Shown here in pieces: positions 1-5,515 of a DNA stretch of 5,617 nucleotides; position 1 is the stretch's first letter; the number at the start of each line of letters is the position of its first letter. The position numbers and the translations under genes were made by a program. Under the pieces are notes generated by a model, which did no database searches, was not told where the DNA came from, and was given only the letters and a program-made list of their open reading frames with translations. Source of the DNA: Melioribacteraceae bacterium (GTDB lineage Bacteria; Bacteroidota; Ignavibacteria; Ignavibacteriales; Melioribacteraceae); contig JALWEC010000367.1 of assembly GCA_027036655.1 (NCBI GenBank), positions 1 through 5,617 on the forward strand, read 5' to 3'.

Positions 1-6
1 CTGATT

Positions 7-40
7 ACTCATAACTCATCACTCATAACTTAAAACTCAT
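7..40. repeat. short direct repeats (ACTCATAACT type)
   Basis: ACTCATAACT occurs at 7-16 and again at 21-30, followed by a shorter AACTCAT at 34-40. The block lies about 55 bases upstream of the aldehyde dehydrogenase start codon. It looks like a simple intergenic repeat cut by the left window edge. No function can be read from it, and it is too irregular to call an operator. Confidence 0.5.
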
Positions 41-93
41 TGCGCTTTGTTACGTCAATATTTATTTTGTAAAGAAAAATTTAGGATATTATT

Positions 94-1683
94 ATGAACG
101 TCGATAAAGATTTATCTTCAATTCAGGAAGCACGAGATTTAGCTAAAAAAGCAAAAGAAGCTCAGCTTGAATTTAAAGAATTTAATCAAAAGCAAGTTGA
201 TAAAATCGTTAAAGCAATGGCAGACGCCGGATTTGCAGCAGCCGAAAAATTGGGAAAGATGGCGCACGAAGAAACCGGTTTCGGAATTTGGCAGGATAAA
301 AAAACTAAAAATGAATTTGCTACACGCGATGTTTGGGAATCGATAAAAGATTTGCAGACCGTAGGAATTATTGACGTTCAAAAAAATGGGAAAATTGTAA
401 AGATTGTCGAACCGATGGGCGTTGTAGCCGCTTTGATTCCCTCTACAAATCCAACCTCAACCGTAATGTACAAAGCGATAATTGCGCTTAAAGGTAGAAA
501 CGGAATCGTCGCTTCGCCTCATCCGAATGCGGTTAAATGTACAACCGAAGCTGTAAACATTATCAGAGACGCGGCTGAAAAAGCGGGCGCGCCCGAAGGA
601 TTAATTCAGTGTATGAGCACGCCGACGCTCCCTGGTACGAACGCATTGATGAAAGACGACAACATTGCGATAATTCTTGCAACAGGCAGCAACGCAATGG
701 TTAAAGCCGCTTACAGCACAGGCAATCCCGCTCTCGGAGTCGGTTCGGGAAATGTTCCGGCGTTTATTGAAAGGACTGCCGATGTTGCCAAAGCCGCCGC
801 CGATATTGTTTACGGAACTTCTTTTGATAACGGAACACTCTGTTCTTCGGAGCAGGCAATGATTGTTGACAGACCTGTTAAGGAAAGAGTAATTGAGGAG
901 GCAAAGAAAAACGGAGCTTATTTTGTAAGCGAAAGCGAAAAAGAAAAATTAGAAAAAGTAATTGAAAAAAACGGTAGAATAAATCCGGGCGTTGTAGGTA
1001 AACCCGCAACTTACATTGCGAACCTCGCGGGATTTGAAGTCCCCGCCGATACGAAAGCGCTTATTGCTTTTTGCGAGGAAGTCGGGCCCCAAGAACCCCT
1101 TTCCCGCGAAAAACTTTCTCCTGTTCTTGCATTTTATACTGTTGACGGCTGGTTGGAAGGTTGCCATAAATCGATTGAAGTTCTGCGCTACGGCGGAGTG
1201 GGGCATACGCTTGCGATTCATTCCAACGACAAAGACATAATTATGAAATTTGCAATGGAAAAGCCTGCGTTTAGAATTGTTGTTAACACTCCGAGTTCGC
1301 TCGGCGCGGTCGGCTCTACAACCGCTTTAATGCCATCATTAACTCTTGGAGTAGGAACGTGGGCGGGTTCAAGCATTTCCGAGAATGTTTCGGCTAAGCA
1401 TTTGGTTAACATTAAAACCTTGGCTTTTGAAACTAATCCCGTTCATTCGGGACACTCAATTTCATCCTTTGAAAATTCCGGCGGTTTTACCAAAACAGAA
1501 ACGAAAGGATTTACGTCAACAATTGAAGACAGATTGTTAGCCCGCGCGGGTAATCCGGTTGTTAATCCTTTTATGAATAGTAAACCGAGTTCCGCGGCTC
1601 CGTCGCACGGAGAAACCAAGTTAGGCGAGAACATTTCGGAAAGCGAAGTTCAGAAAATTATCAGAGAATTTTTGGACAAATAA
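94..1683 (+). CDS. CoA-acylating aldehyde dehydrogenase (EutE/PduP family), probably microcompartment-targeted
   Basis: The 529-residue product belongs to the aldehyde dehydrogenase superfamily, in the branch that converts an aldehyde, CoA and NAD+ to acyl-CoA and NADH (acetaldehyde or propionaldehyde class). The catalytic cysteine is C250 in FDNGTLCSSEQ. Other family signatures are PSTNPTSTVMYKAI from residue 116 and GVGSGNVPAFIE from 215. EutE and PduP are usually about 460-470 residues. This protein is longer because of a C-terminal linker rich in Ser, Pro, Gly and Asn (about 485-513) and a terminal helix (514-529) like an encapsulation peptide. The ATG is preceded by AGGA at 83-86 with a 7-base spacer, which supports this start. 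A terminator follows directly, so the gene is either monocistronic or last in an operon entering from the left. The substrate (acetaldehyde, propionaldehyde or lactaldehyde-derived) cannot be decided from the sequence. The family call is firm; the compartment call is inference. Confidence 0.93.
   Translation: MNVDKDLSSIQEARDLAKKAKEAQLEFKEFNQKQVDKIVKAMADAGFAAAEKLGKMAHEETGFGIWQDKKTKNEFATRDVWESIKDLQTVGIIDVQKNGKIVKIVEPMGVVAALIPSTNPTSTVMYKAIIALKGRNGIVASPHPNAVKCTTEAVNIIRDAAEKAGAPEGLIQCMSTPTLPGTNALMKDDNIAIILATGSNAMVKAAYSTGNPALGVGSGNVPAFIERTADVAKAAADIVYGTSFDNGTLCSSEQAMIVDRPVKERVIEEAKKNGAYFVSESEKEKLEKVIEKNGRINPGVVGKPATYIANLAGFEVPADTKALIAFCEEVGPQEPLSREKLSPVLAFYTVDGWLEGCHKSIEVLRYGGVGHTLAIHSNDKDIIMKFAMEKPAFRIVVNTPSSLGAVGSTTALMPSLTLGVGTWAGSSISENVSAKHLVNIKTLAFETNPVHSGHSISSFENSGGFTKTETKGFTSTIEDRLLARAGNPVVNPFMNSKPSSAAPSHGETKLGENISESEVQKIIREFLDK
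1633..1680 (+). other. predicted C-terminal encapsulation peptide of the aldehyde dehydrogenase
   Basis: Residues 514-529 read ISESEVQKIIREFLDK. Hydrophobic residues I514, V519, I522, I523 and F526/L527 fall on one face of a helix and charged residues on the other. A flexible linker separates this segment from the catalytic domain. Microcompartment cargo enzymes, including PduP and aldehyde dehydrogenases of glycyl-radical and related compartments, are known to carry such short amphipathic helices at one end. They bind shell proteins or drive cargo assembly. No shell gene is visible here to confirm it. Confidence 0.65.
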
Positions 1684-1687
1684 ATTT

Positions 1688-1729
1688 GAAGGATAACTTT
1701 AATTGTGAAGTTACCCTTTTCTTTTTTTG
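1688..1729 (+). terminator. rho-independent terminator after the aldehyde dehydrogenase gene
   Basis: GGATAACTT (1691-1699) pairs with AAGTTACCC (1708-1716) with a single A-C mismatch around an 8-base loop. The stem can extend by two A-T pairs and a G-T pair at its base. It is followed by a run of T broken by a single C (1717-1728). It begins 5 bases after the stop codon, where an intrinsic terminator is expected. Confidence 0.85.
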
Positions 1730-1773
1730 ATAGCTCCTCATTAAAATTCGGTCGGTTTCAATTATGAAAAATC

Positions 1774-1970
1774 ATAGAAAGCTTTGCATAACCTAATTTA
1801 TTTGTCATTCTGAATGGAGCGAAGCGTAATGAAGAATCTCAAAACCAGTAATAATACCGGATTTAGAGAAATTTCGGACGGTTTACACTCCGCCCCCCCA
1901 CAAAAAGCAGTTGGGGCAAGCTTGGCGGACTCAATATGACAAATTTAGGTTCTGCAAAGGTATCTTATAA
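1774..1970. repeat. family-A foldback repeat, long copy (A1)
   Basis: This element opens with ATAGAAAGCTTTGCATAAC, then the core GTCATTCTGAATG...GAATCTC at 1804-1840. It closes with TGCAAAGGTATCTTATAA at 1953-1970. The outer ends are imperfect inverted repeats: AGAAAGCTTTGCA (1776-1788) matches the reverse complement of TGCAAAGGTATCT (1953-1965) at 11 of 13 positions. An inner inverted pair is TTTGTCATTCTGA near 1802 against TCAATATGACAAA (1931-1943). A GC-rich stem, TCCGCC (1889-1894) with GGCGGA (1924-1929), lies near the right end next to a run of seven C. There is no coding potential. It resembles a MITE-like or REP-like intergenic element. A clear target-site duplication was not found. 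Confidence 0.75.
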
Positions 1971-2031
1971 TCAATCTTGGTTATCAGCGTTCTATTGCTT
2001 TACCCGCATAATTTAAGGATAAAAATTAAAA

Positions 2032-2343
2032 ATGCTTGAGAAACAAAAAATAGTTGAACGTTTCTTTCTTGAGAACAATCTTAGTTCGGATGCTGAAGTT
2101 AGAATTCTCGACCTGCTTTCCGAGTTGGGCGAAGTTTCCAAAGAAATTTTGAAAGGAACAGATTACGGAAACAAGCCGTTGAATCAAACAGAAAATTTGA
2201 CTCTCGAAATGGGAGATTTGATATTTTCAACTTTAGCGCTTGCAAATTCATTGCGGATTAATTTAGACGATGCTTTGGAAGAAGCTCTTAAAAAATATAA
2301 AAAGCGTTTGGCTAAAGGTTCTCCCGGTTCGGAAAATGATTAA
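2032..2343 (+). CDS. MazG-like nucleotide pyrophosphohydrolase
   Basis: The 103-residue all-alpha protein matches the MazG fold seen in small house-cleaning NTP pyrophosphohydrolases, which hydrolyse (d)NTPs to NMP and PPi with Mg2+. The metal-binding pattern ExxE...ExxD is visible as E31-L-G-E34 and E59-M-G-D62, with E38 nearby. It is followed by the typical helix FSTLALANSLRINLDDALEE (65-84) and a basic KKYKKRL tail. The length fits single-domain family members rather than the two-domain MazG of Escherichia coli. AAGGA at 2015-2019 is a plausible ribosome binding site, though its 12-base spacing is somewhat long. No toxin or antitoxin partner is adjacent. The gene has its own space between two family-A repeats and is upstream of uvrC on the same strand, so read-through into uvrC is possible. 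The exact nucleotide substrate is unknown. Confidence 0.85.
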   Translation: MLEKQKIVERFFLENNLSSDAEVRILDLLSELGEVSKEILKGTDYGNKPLNQTENLTLEMGDLIFSTLALANSLRINLDDALEEALKKYKKRLAKGSPGSEND

Positions 2344-2346
2344 TTA

Positions 2347-2470
2347 ATAGAAGGCTTTACATAACTTAATAATTTGTCATTCTGAATGAAGCGAAGCGGA
2401 ATGAAGAATCTCAGAACCGGCAATTGTAGCGAATTTAGAGATATTTCGGTCTTGCAAAGGTATCTTATAA
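2347..2470. repeat. family-A foldback repeat, short copy (A2)
   Basis: It begins 3 bases after the mazG-like stop codon with ATAGAAGGCTTTACATAAC and continues through the core at 2376-2412. The next stretch is alignable with A1 (GAATTTAGAGATATTTCGG here, GATTTAGAGAAATTTCGG there). It ends with the same TGCAAAGGTATCTTATAA as A1 (2453-2470). It lacks about 72 bases found in A1 between ATTTCGG and TGCAAAGG, including the inner right arm, so it looks like an internal-deletion derivative. It fills nearly all of the mazG-uvrC gap and supplies the in-frame stop (2468-2470) that limits the uvrC reading frame upstream. Confidence 0.78.
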
Positions 2471-2503
2471 AGTAAAAAGGCAAAAGTAGAAAGTAATTAT
2501 AAT

Positions 2504-4339
2504 TTGAAGACAAATCGGGAAATAGAGGAAAAATTAGTATCCCTTCCGAAAAAACCGGGCATCTATCAATTTAAAGATGAAAAAGGGACTGTGATCTATG
2601 TGGGAAAGGCAATCAATTTGCGCAGCAGAGTTATGTCCTATTTTCGCGAAAAGGTTGATTCCCCAAAGACCGCCGCTTTGGTAAAAAGAATTTCCGACTT
2701 GGAAGTAATAGTAACCGAAAATGAAATAGAAGCGCTTGTTCTCGAAAATAATCTTATTAAGCAGTTTTCTCCCCGCTACAATGTTCTCTTAAAGGATGGA
2801 AAATCTTATCCTTACATTAGAGTTACAAACGAACCTTATCCGCGGGTTTTTGCAACGAGAGATATTGTTCGCGACGGCTCAAAGTACTTCGGACCTTACA
2901 CGGATGTTAAGTCGATGCGGCAATCTCTTAGAATGATAAATAAAATTTTTAAGATACGAAGCTGTAAATATCATATCGACGACGATGTAATACGCGCCGG
3001 TAAAATAAAAGTTTGTCTCGATTATCATATAAAAAAATGCGACGGACCGTGCGAAGGTTTAATCTCCGAAAAAGATTACGGCGAAATGGTAAATCATGTG
3101 GTTCAGGTTCTTCGCGGGAAAACGGACGAGCTGATTTCAAAGCTGGAAAGTGAGATGAATTCCGCCGCTGAAAATCTTGATTTTGAAAAAGCCGCCGAGA
3201 TTCGCGATAAGATTGAGAAGTTGAAAGTTTACACTTCCAAACAGAAAGTGGTTTCGGTTGATAATGAAGACCGGGATATTATTTCCGTTGCCGGCGAAGA
3301 TAAGGATGCCGCCTGCACAATCTTAAATATAAGAAGCGGTAAACTTGTCGGGAAAAAACAGCTTAAGTTAAGCGTTAATCTTAAACAGAACGAGAGTGAA
3401 ATAATCGCAGAAGCGCTGCGATTTTACTACAGCGAATTTGTTGATATTCCTCATGAAATTCTATTGGAGAAAAAACCGGAAAATGAGGAAATGTTAATTA
3501 AGTGGCTAAATTCAAAAAGCGAAAGAAAAGTTAAGTTTGTAATTCCTCAAAGAGAAGGGGAGAAGAAATCCCTTTTGAGAATGTGCAGACAAAATGCAAT
3601 TTTGATGCTTAAGGATATTCAACTTCAGCGGATGAAAAAAGAGGGAGACATTCCTCATGTAATTACTGCGCTTAAGCGTGATTTACATCTTAAAAAAACG
3701 CCGGTGAAAATCGAATGTTTTGATATTTCAAATATTCAGGGAACCGACACTGTAGCGAGTATGGTAGTATTTGTAAATGGAAAACCGAAGAAAAGTCTTT
3801 ACAGAAAATTCATTATAAAATCGGTGAGCGGGCCTGATGATTTTGCAAGCATGGAAGAGGTGATTGAAAGACGCTACAGCCGTTTGGTTAAGGAAAATCA
3901 GCCGTTTCCCGATTTGATAATGGTTGACGGCGGAAAAGGACAGCTTTCAAGCGCGGTTAAAATCTTGAAAAATCTCGGCGTCAAAAATCAGGAAATTATC
4001 GGTTTGGCAAAACGCTTGGAAGAAGTTTACTTGCCCGGTATTTCAGATCCGCAGTCGATTCCGAAAACTTCCTCCGGTTTGAAATTGCTTCAGCATGTAC
4101 GCGACGAAGCGCACCGTTTTGCAATTACATTTCACAGACAAAGAAGAAGCAAACGAACATTGACATCCGAACTGCTTGAAATTAAAGGGGTTGGTAAAAA
4201 GATAGCCGAAAAACTTTTGACGCACTTTAACAGTATTGACGAAATAAGGAAAGCCGAAGTTGACGAATTGGCTGAAGTTATCGGGAAAGCAAAAGCACGG
4301 CTTGTTTTTGATTATTACAGAAATAATCAAAAACAATAA
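2504..4339 (+). CDS. uvrC: excinuclease ABC subunit C
   Basis: The 611-residue UvrC makes the dual incisions on either side of a DNA lesion in the UvrABC nucleotide-excision-repair complex. Domains in order are as follows. The N-terminal GIY-YIG nuclease (about 15-95) has G19-I-Y21, Y32-V-G34, R40 and a probable catalytic E76. A four-cysteine region (C154, C171, C179, C183) matches the Fe-S-binding cysteines of UvrC. The UVR motif that contacts UvrB is at about 211-240. The RNase H-like nuclease has D407 (ECFDIS), D475 (MVDGGKGQL) and H537 (DEAHRF) as the expected catalytic triad. The C-terminal helix-hairpin-helix pair (about 555-605, LLEIKGVGKKIAEKLL) binds DNA. The protein appears intact and of normal length. 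The start is TTG: the frame is open only back to 2471, and TTG is the only usable initiation codon before the conserved LPKKPGIY. No strong Shine-Dalgarno is present (only GAAAG at 2489-2493). The final codons overlap a perfect inverted repeat. Confidence 0.97.
   Translation: MKTNREIEEKLVSLPKKPGIYQFKDEKGTVIYVGKAINLRSRVMSYFREKVDSPKTAALVKRISDLEVIVTENEIEALVLENNLIKQFSPRYNVLLKDGKSYPYIRVTNEPYPRVFATRDIVRDGSKYFGPYTDVKSMRQSLRMINKIFKIRSCKYHIDDDVIRAGKIKVCLDYHIKKCDGPCEGLISEKDYGEMVNHVVQVLRGKTDELISKLESEMNSAAENLDFEKAAEIRDKIEKLKVYTSKQKVVSVDNEDRDIISVAGEDKDAACTILNIRSGKLVGKKQLKLSVNLKQNESEIIAEALRFYYSEFVDIPHEILLEKKPENEEMLIKWLNSKSERKVKFVIPQREGEKKSLLRMCRQNAILMLKDIQLQRMKKEGDIPHVITALKRDLHLKKTPVKIECFDISNIQGTDTVASMVVFVNGKPKKSLYRKFIIKSVSGPDDFASMEEVIERRYSRLVKENQPFPDLIMVDGGKGQLSSAVKILKNLGVKNQEIIGLAKRLEEVYLPGISDPQSIPKTSSGLKLLQHVRDEAHRFAITFHRQRRSKRTLTSELLEIKGVGKKIAEKLLTHFNSIDEIRKAEVDELAEVIGKAKARLVFDYYRNNQKQ
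4302..4336. other. perfect 15-bp inverted repeat at the 3' end of uvrC
   Basis: TTGTTTTTGATTATT (4302-4316) and AATAATCAAAAACAA (4322-4336) are exact reverse complements around the 5-base loop ACAGA. The structure ends at the base before the TAA stop codon (4337-4339). It could protect the 3' end of the mRNA or slow transcription. It has no T-run on its right side, so it is not called a standard terminator. Confidence 0.8.
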
Positions 4340-4348
4340 AGTAATTAT

Positions 4349-4365
4349 TAGAAGGTTTTGCATAA
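4349..4365. repeat. isolated left-end motif of the family-A repeat
   Basis: TAGAAGGTTTTGCATAA begins 10 bases after the uvrC stop codon. It matches the left ends of A1 (TAGAAAGCTTTGCATAA) at 15 of 17 positions and of A2 (TAGAAGGCTTTACATAA) at 15 of 17. The family-A core does not follow; family-B repeats do. It may be a remnant or a shared insertion context. Confidence 0.55.
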
Positions 4366-4383
4366 ACTCTCGCAGTAAACCAC

Positions 4384-4401
4384 AATCTGCCGTGGCGGAT
4401 T
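4384..4401. repeat. small palindrome at the entry to the repeat array
   Basis: AATCTGCC (4384-4391) pairs with GGCGGATT (4394-4401) apart from a T-G wobble, with a 2-base loop. A related TCCGCC/GGCGGA hairpin lies at 4843-4856. There is no T-run, so a terminator call is not supported. Confidence 0.5.
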
Positions 4402-4420
4402 GTAAGCGAACGAAAAAACA
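4399..4420. repeat. array flank sequence, upstream copy
   Basis: ATTGTAAGCGAACGAAAAAA starts here. Its counterpart ATTGCAAGCGAACAAAAAAA is at 5320-5339, downstream of the GIY-YIG gene. Both lie ahead of a nearly identical family-B unit, so they help define direct repeats on the two sides of that gene. Confidence 0.6.
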
Positions 4421-4450
4421 AGCCGTCTGCCTTTGGCGGCTAAAAGTATC

Positions 4451-4468
4451 CGTCATTGCGAGCAAACG
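4451..4468. repeat. orphan family-B half arm
   Basis: CGTCATTGCGAGCAAACG is the first part of a family-B left arm with no GCAATCTC end. It stands 30 bases ahead of the complete unit B1 and appears to be a truncated copy. Confidence 0.6.
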
Positions 4469-4480
4469 AAAAAACACGTC

Positions 4481-4617
4481 GTCATTGCGAGGAGCGGAGC
4501 GACGCGGCAATCTCCTGAATATTCAGCCTCAGCCGTTAAACCGCTTTTGAATATTTGCCAATTGCGTGTTTTCTAGTGAGATTGCTTCAGTCGTCCTTCG
4601 TCCTCCTTCGCAATGAC
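4481..4617. repeat. family-B foldback unit B1
   Basis: The left arm (4481-4514) runs from GTCATTGCGAGGAG to GCAATCTC. A centre of about 63 bases follows, with AATATTCA (4518-4525) opposed to TGAATATT (4548-4555). The right arm (4578-4617) runs from GAGATTGC to CTCCTTCGCAATGAC. The outermost bases of the two arms pair perfectly for 10 bp, then continue after a one-base bulge. Each arm also has its own ATTGC/GCAAT stem. The left arm is identical to that of B3 and the right arm differs from that of B3 by a single base. Confidence 0.85.
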
Positions 4618-4628
4618 GAGACAGTGTA

Positions 4629-4666
4629 GAGATTGCTTCCCCCGCATTCTGCGATGTCGCAATGAC
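4629..4666. repeat. single family-B right-type arm
   Basis: It runs from GAGATTGCTTCC to GTCGCAATGAC and keeps the ATTGC/GCAAT closing stem, but it has no matching left arm of its own. It belongs to the tail of the first duplicated module. The interval behind it (4665-4698) has ACGAGACGGC twice and a small GGCGTTCGCC palindrome. Confidence 0.65.
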
Positions 4667-4712
4667 GAGACGGCGTTCGCCACGGCGTACGAGACGGCTC
4701 TGAAAAACAAGC

Positions 4713-4843
4713 GTCATTGCGAGCGAACGGAGTGAGCGCGGCAATCTCACTAATATTCAGCCTCAGCCGTTAAACCGTTATTGAATATTCAGCAACTGCA
4801 TGTTTTTTAGTGAGATTACTTCGTCGCTTACGCTCCTCGTAAT
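4713..4843. repeat. family-B foldback unit B2
   Basis: The left arm (4713-4748) has a variant middle, GAACGGAGTGAGCG. AATATTCA (4752-4759) is exactly opposed to TGAATATT (4782-4789). The right arm (4812-4843) reads GAGATTAC...CGTAAT in place of GAGATTGC...CGCAAT, so both sides of its internal stem changed together (ATTAC 4815-4819 with GTAAT 4839-4843). The GAC end is replaced by a TCCGCC/GGCGGA hairpin (4843-4856). Confidence 0.82.
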
Positions 4844-4869
4844 CCGCCAAGGCGGACGAGACAGTGTAG

Positions 4870-4916
4870 GGATTGCTTCCCCCGCATTCTGCGGCTCCGC
4901 CTCGGGCGGACTGTCG
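4870..4916. repeat. degenerate family-B right-type arm
   Basis: It begins GGATTGCTTCCCCCGCATTC as in the copy at 4630-4649, but then departs through GCGGCTCCGCCTCGGGCGGA and lacks the CAATGAC end. It is the tail of the second duplicated module, interrupted by GC-rich palindromic sequence. Confidence 0.5.
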
Positions 4917-4925
4917 CACCGTCGC

Positions 4926-4963
4926 GTCATTGCGAGTTCCGGCTTGCCGGGACGAAGCAATCT
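4926..4963. repeat. family-B arm next to the GIY-YIG gene
   Basis: It runs from GTCATTGCGAG to GAAGCAATCT, with an internal CCGGC/GCCGG hairpin (4939-4950) replacing the usual arm middle. It ends 35 bases before the GIY-YIG start codon, so the gene's leader begins at the repeat boundary. Confidence 0.7.
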
Positions 4964-4972
4964 GTAAGTTTG
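4944..4972 (+). promoter_or_regulatory. candidate promoter of the GIY-YIG gene (Bacteroidota-like)
   Basis: TAAGTTTG (4965-4972) fits the TAnnTTTG -7 box known for the Bacteroidota primary sigma factor. TTG at 4944-4946, 18 bases upstream, could serve as the -33 element. Transcription would begin near 4978 and give a short A-rich leader before ATG 4999. The upstream box lies within a family-B arm. This depends on the host belonging to that lineage. Confidence 0.35.
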
Positions 4973-4998
4973 TAAAACTAAAACAAAAAAATTCAACA

Positions 4999-5292
4999 AT
5001 GGAAAAACGCGGTTATGTTTACATACTAACAAACAAAAACAACACAACGCTTTACACCGGCGTAACATCCAATCTGCCAAAAAGAATATACGAACACAAA
5101 AACAAACTTGTTGACGGATTCAGCAAAAAATACAATCTTGATAAATTAGTCTATTACGAAATATTCGACGACATAATCGAGGCAATAAACAGAGAAAAAC
5201 AAATCAAAGCTGGCTCGCGAAAAAAGAAAATTGAATTAATAAATTCACAAAATCCGGAATGGAAAGACTTATCAGAAGATTTTTTGGAGTAA
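4999..5292 (+). CDS. stand-alone GIY-YIG nuclease domain protein
   Basis: The 97-residue protein consists only of a GIY-YIG nuclease domain, of the small family (YhbQ/UPF0213-like) often mislabelled as excinuclease subunit C. The GIY segment is YVYIL (6-10) and the YIG segment is LYTGVT (18-23). The expected arginine is R29 in PKRIYEHK, and the probable metal-binding glutamate is E66 in INREKQIKAGSRKKK. The C-terminal NPEWKDLSEDF is typical of the family. It looks complete, with no fused DNA-binding domain. ATG 4999 is chosen because the conserved domain starts five residues later; the open frame further upstream is repeat sequence. There is no Shine-Dalgarno; the leader is A-rich. Family-B repeats lie on both sides, 35 bases upstream and 62 bases downstream. 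The cellular role of this family is not established. It could be a mobile or repeat-associated endonuclease or a DNA-repair accessory. Confidence 0.9.
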   Translation: MEKRGYVYILTNKNNTTLYTGVTSNLPKRIYEHKNKLVDGFSKKYNLDKLVYYEIFDDIIEAINREKQIKAGSRKKKIELINSQNPEWKDLSEDFLE

Positions 5293-5319
5293 AAAACTAA
5301 CGACGTCCGCTTTTGGCGA

Positions 5320-5341
5320 ATTGCAAGCGAACAAAAAAAAC
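5320..5341. repeat. array flank sequence, downstream copy
   Basis: ATTGCAAGCGAACAAAAAAA matches the stretch at 4399-4418 with two differences. It leads through A-rich sequence into unit B3, as its counterpart leads towards B1. Confidence 0.6.
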
Positions 5342-5354
5342 AAAAAAAACACGC

Positions 5355-5492
5355 GTCATTGCGAGGAGCGGAGCGACGCGGCAATCTCACTAGTATTCAA
5401 CCTCAGCAGTTAAACCGCTTTTTGAATATTCAGCAATTGTAAGTTTCCTAGTGAGATTGCTTCAGTCGTCCTACGTCCTCCTTCGCAATGAC
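5355..5492. repeat. family-B foldback unit B3
   Basis: This is the best-preserved unit. Outer ends GTCATTGCGA (5355-5364) and TCGCAATGAC (5483-5492) pair perfectly, and GGAG/CTCCT continues after a bulged A. The inner ends GCAATCTCACTAG (5381-5393) and CTAGTGAGATTGC (5448-5460) form a perfect 13-bp stem around a centre containing TATTCA...TGAATA. The left arm is identical to B1. There is no coding potential. Confidence 0.87.
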
Positions 5493-5515
5493 GTGACGTG
5501 GTAAAAAAACAAGCC

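Larger units (their letters stand above)
4481..4893. repeat. segmental duplication with 240-bp offset
   Basis: The 39 bases at 4615-4653 (GACGAGACAGTGTAG... to ATTCTGCG) recur at 4855-4893 with one difference (A4630/G4870), exactly 240 bases apart. Units B1 and B2 lie ahead of the two copies at a similar offset (232 bases). The block therefore appears to be two copies of one larger module (foldback unit plus tail) that have since diverged by small indels. Confidence 0.7.

Noticed and set aside
46..69. Bacteroidota-type promoter ahead of the aldehyde dehydrogenase (TTTG at 46, TTATTTTG at 62)
   Set aside because: The -7-like box has a mismatch and the spacing is only about 12 bases, too short. 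The promoter may lie left of the window.
2032..2343. MazG-like gene as part of a toxin-antitoxin module
   Set aside because: No partner gene of suitable size is adjacent. The neighbours are repeats and uvrC.
4043..4510. A 155-codon minus-strand open frame overlapping the uvrC end and the array
   Set aside because: It lies antisense to conserved UvrC residues and then translates repeat sequence. It has no recognisable domain.
4260..4550. A plus-strand 96-codon frame across the uvrC 3' end
   Set aside because: It is out of frame with well-conserved UvrC helix-hairpin-helix coding and continues into palindromic repeats.
4873..4998. A longer GIY-YIG protein with an N-terminal extension of 42 residues
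   Set aside because: The extension translates repeat arms and has no family similarity. ATG 4999 places the conserved YVYIL where the family has it.
4529..5080. Minus-strand open frames of 73 and 100 codons in the array
   Set aside because: Their translations (SLRSLAMT, LRSLAMT-like peptides) are repeat arms read as protein, a common false gene source in such arrays.
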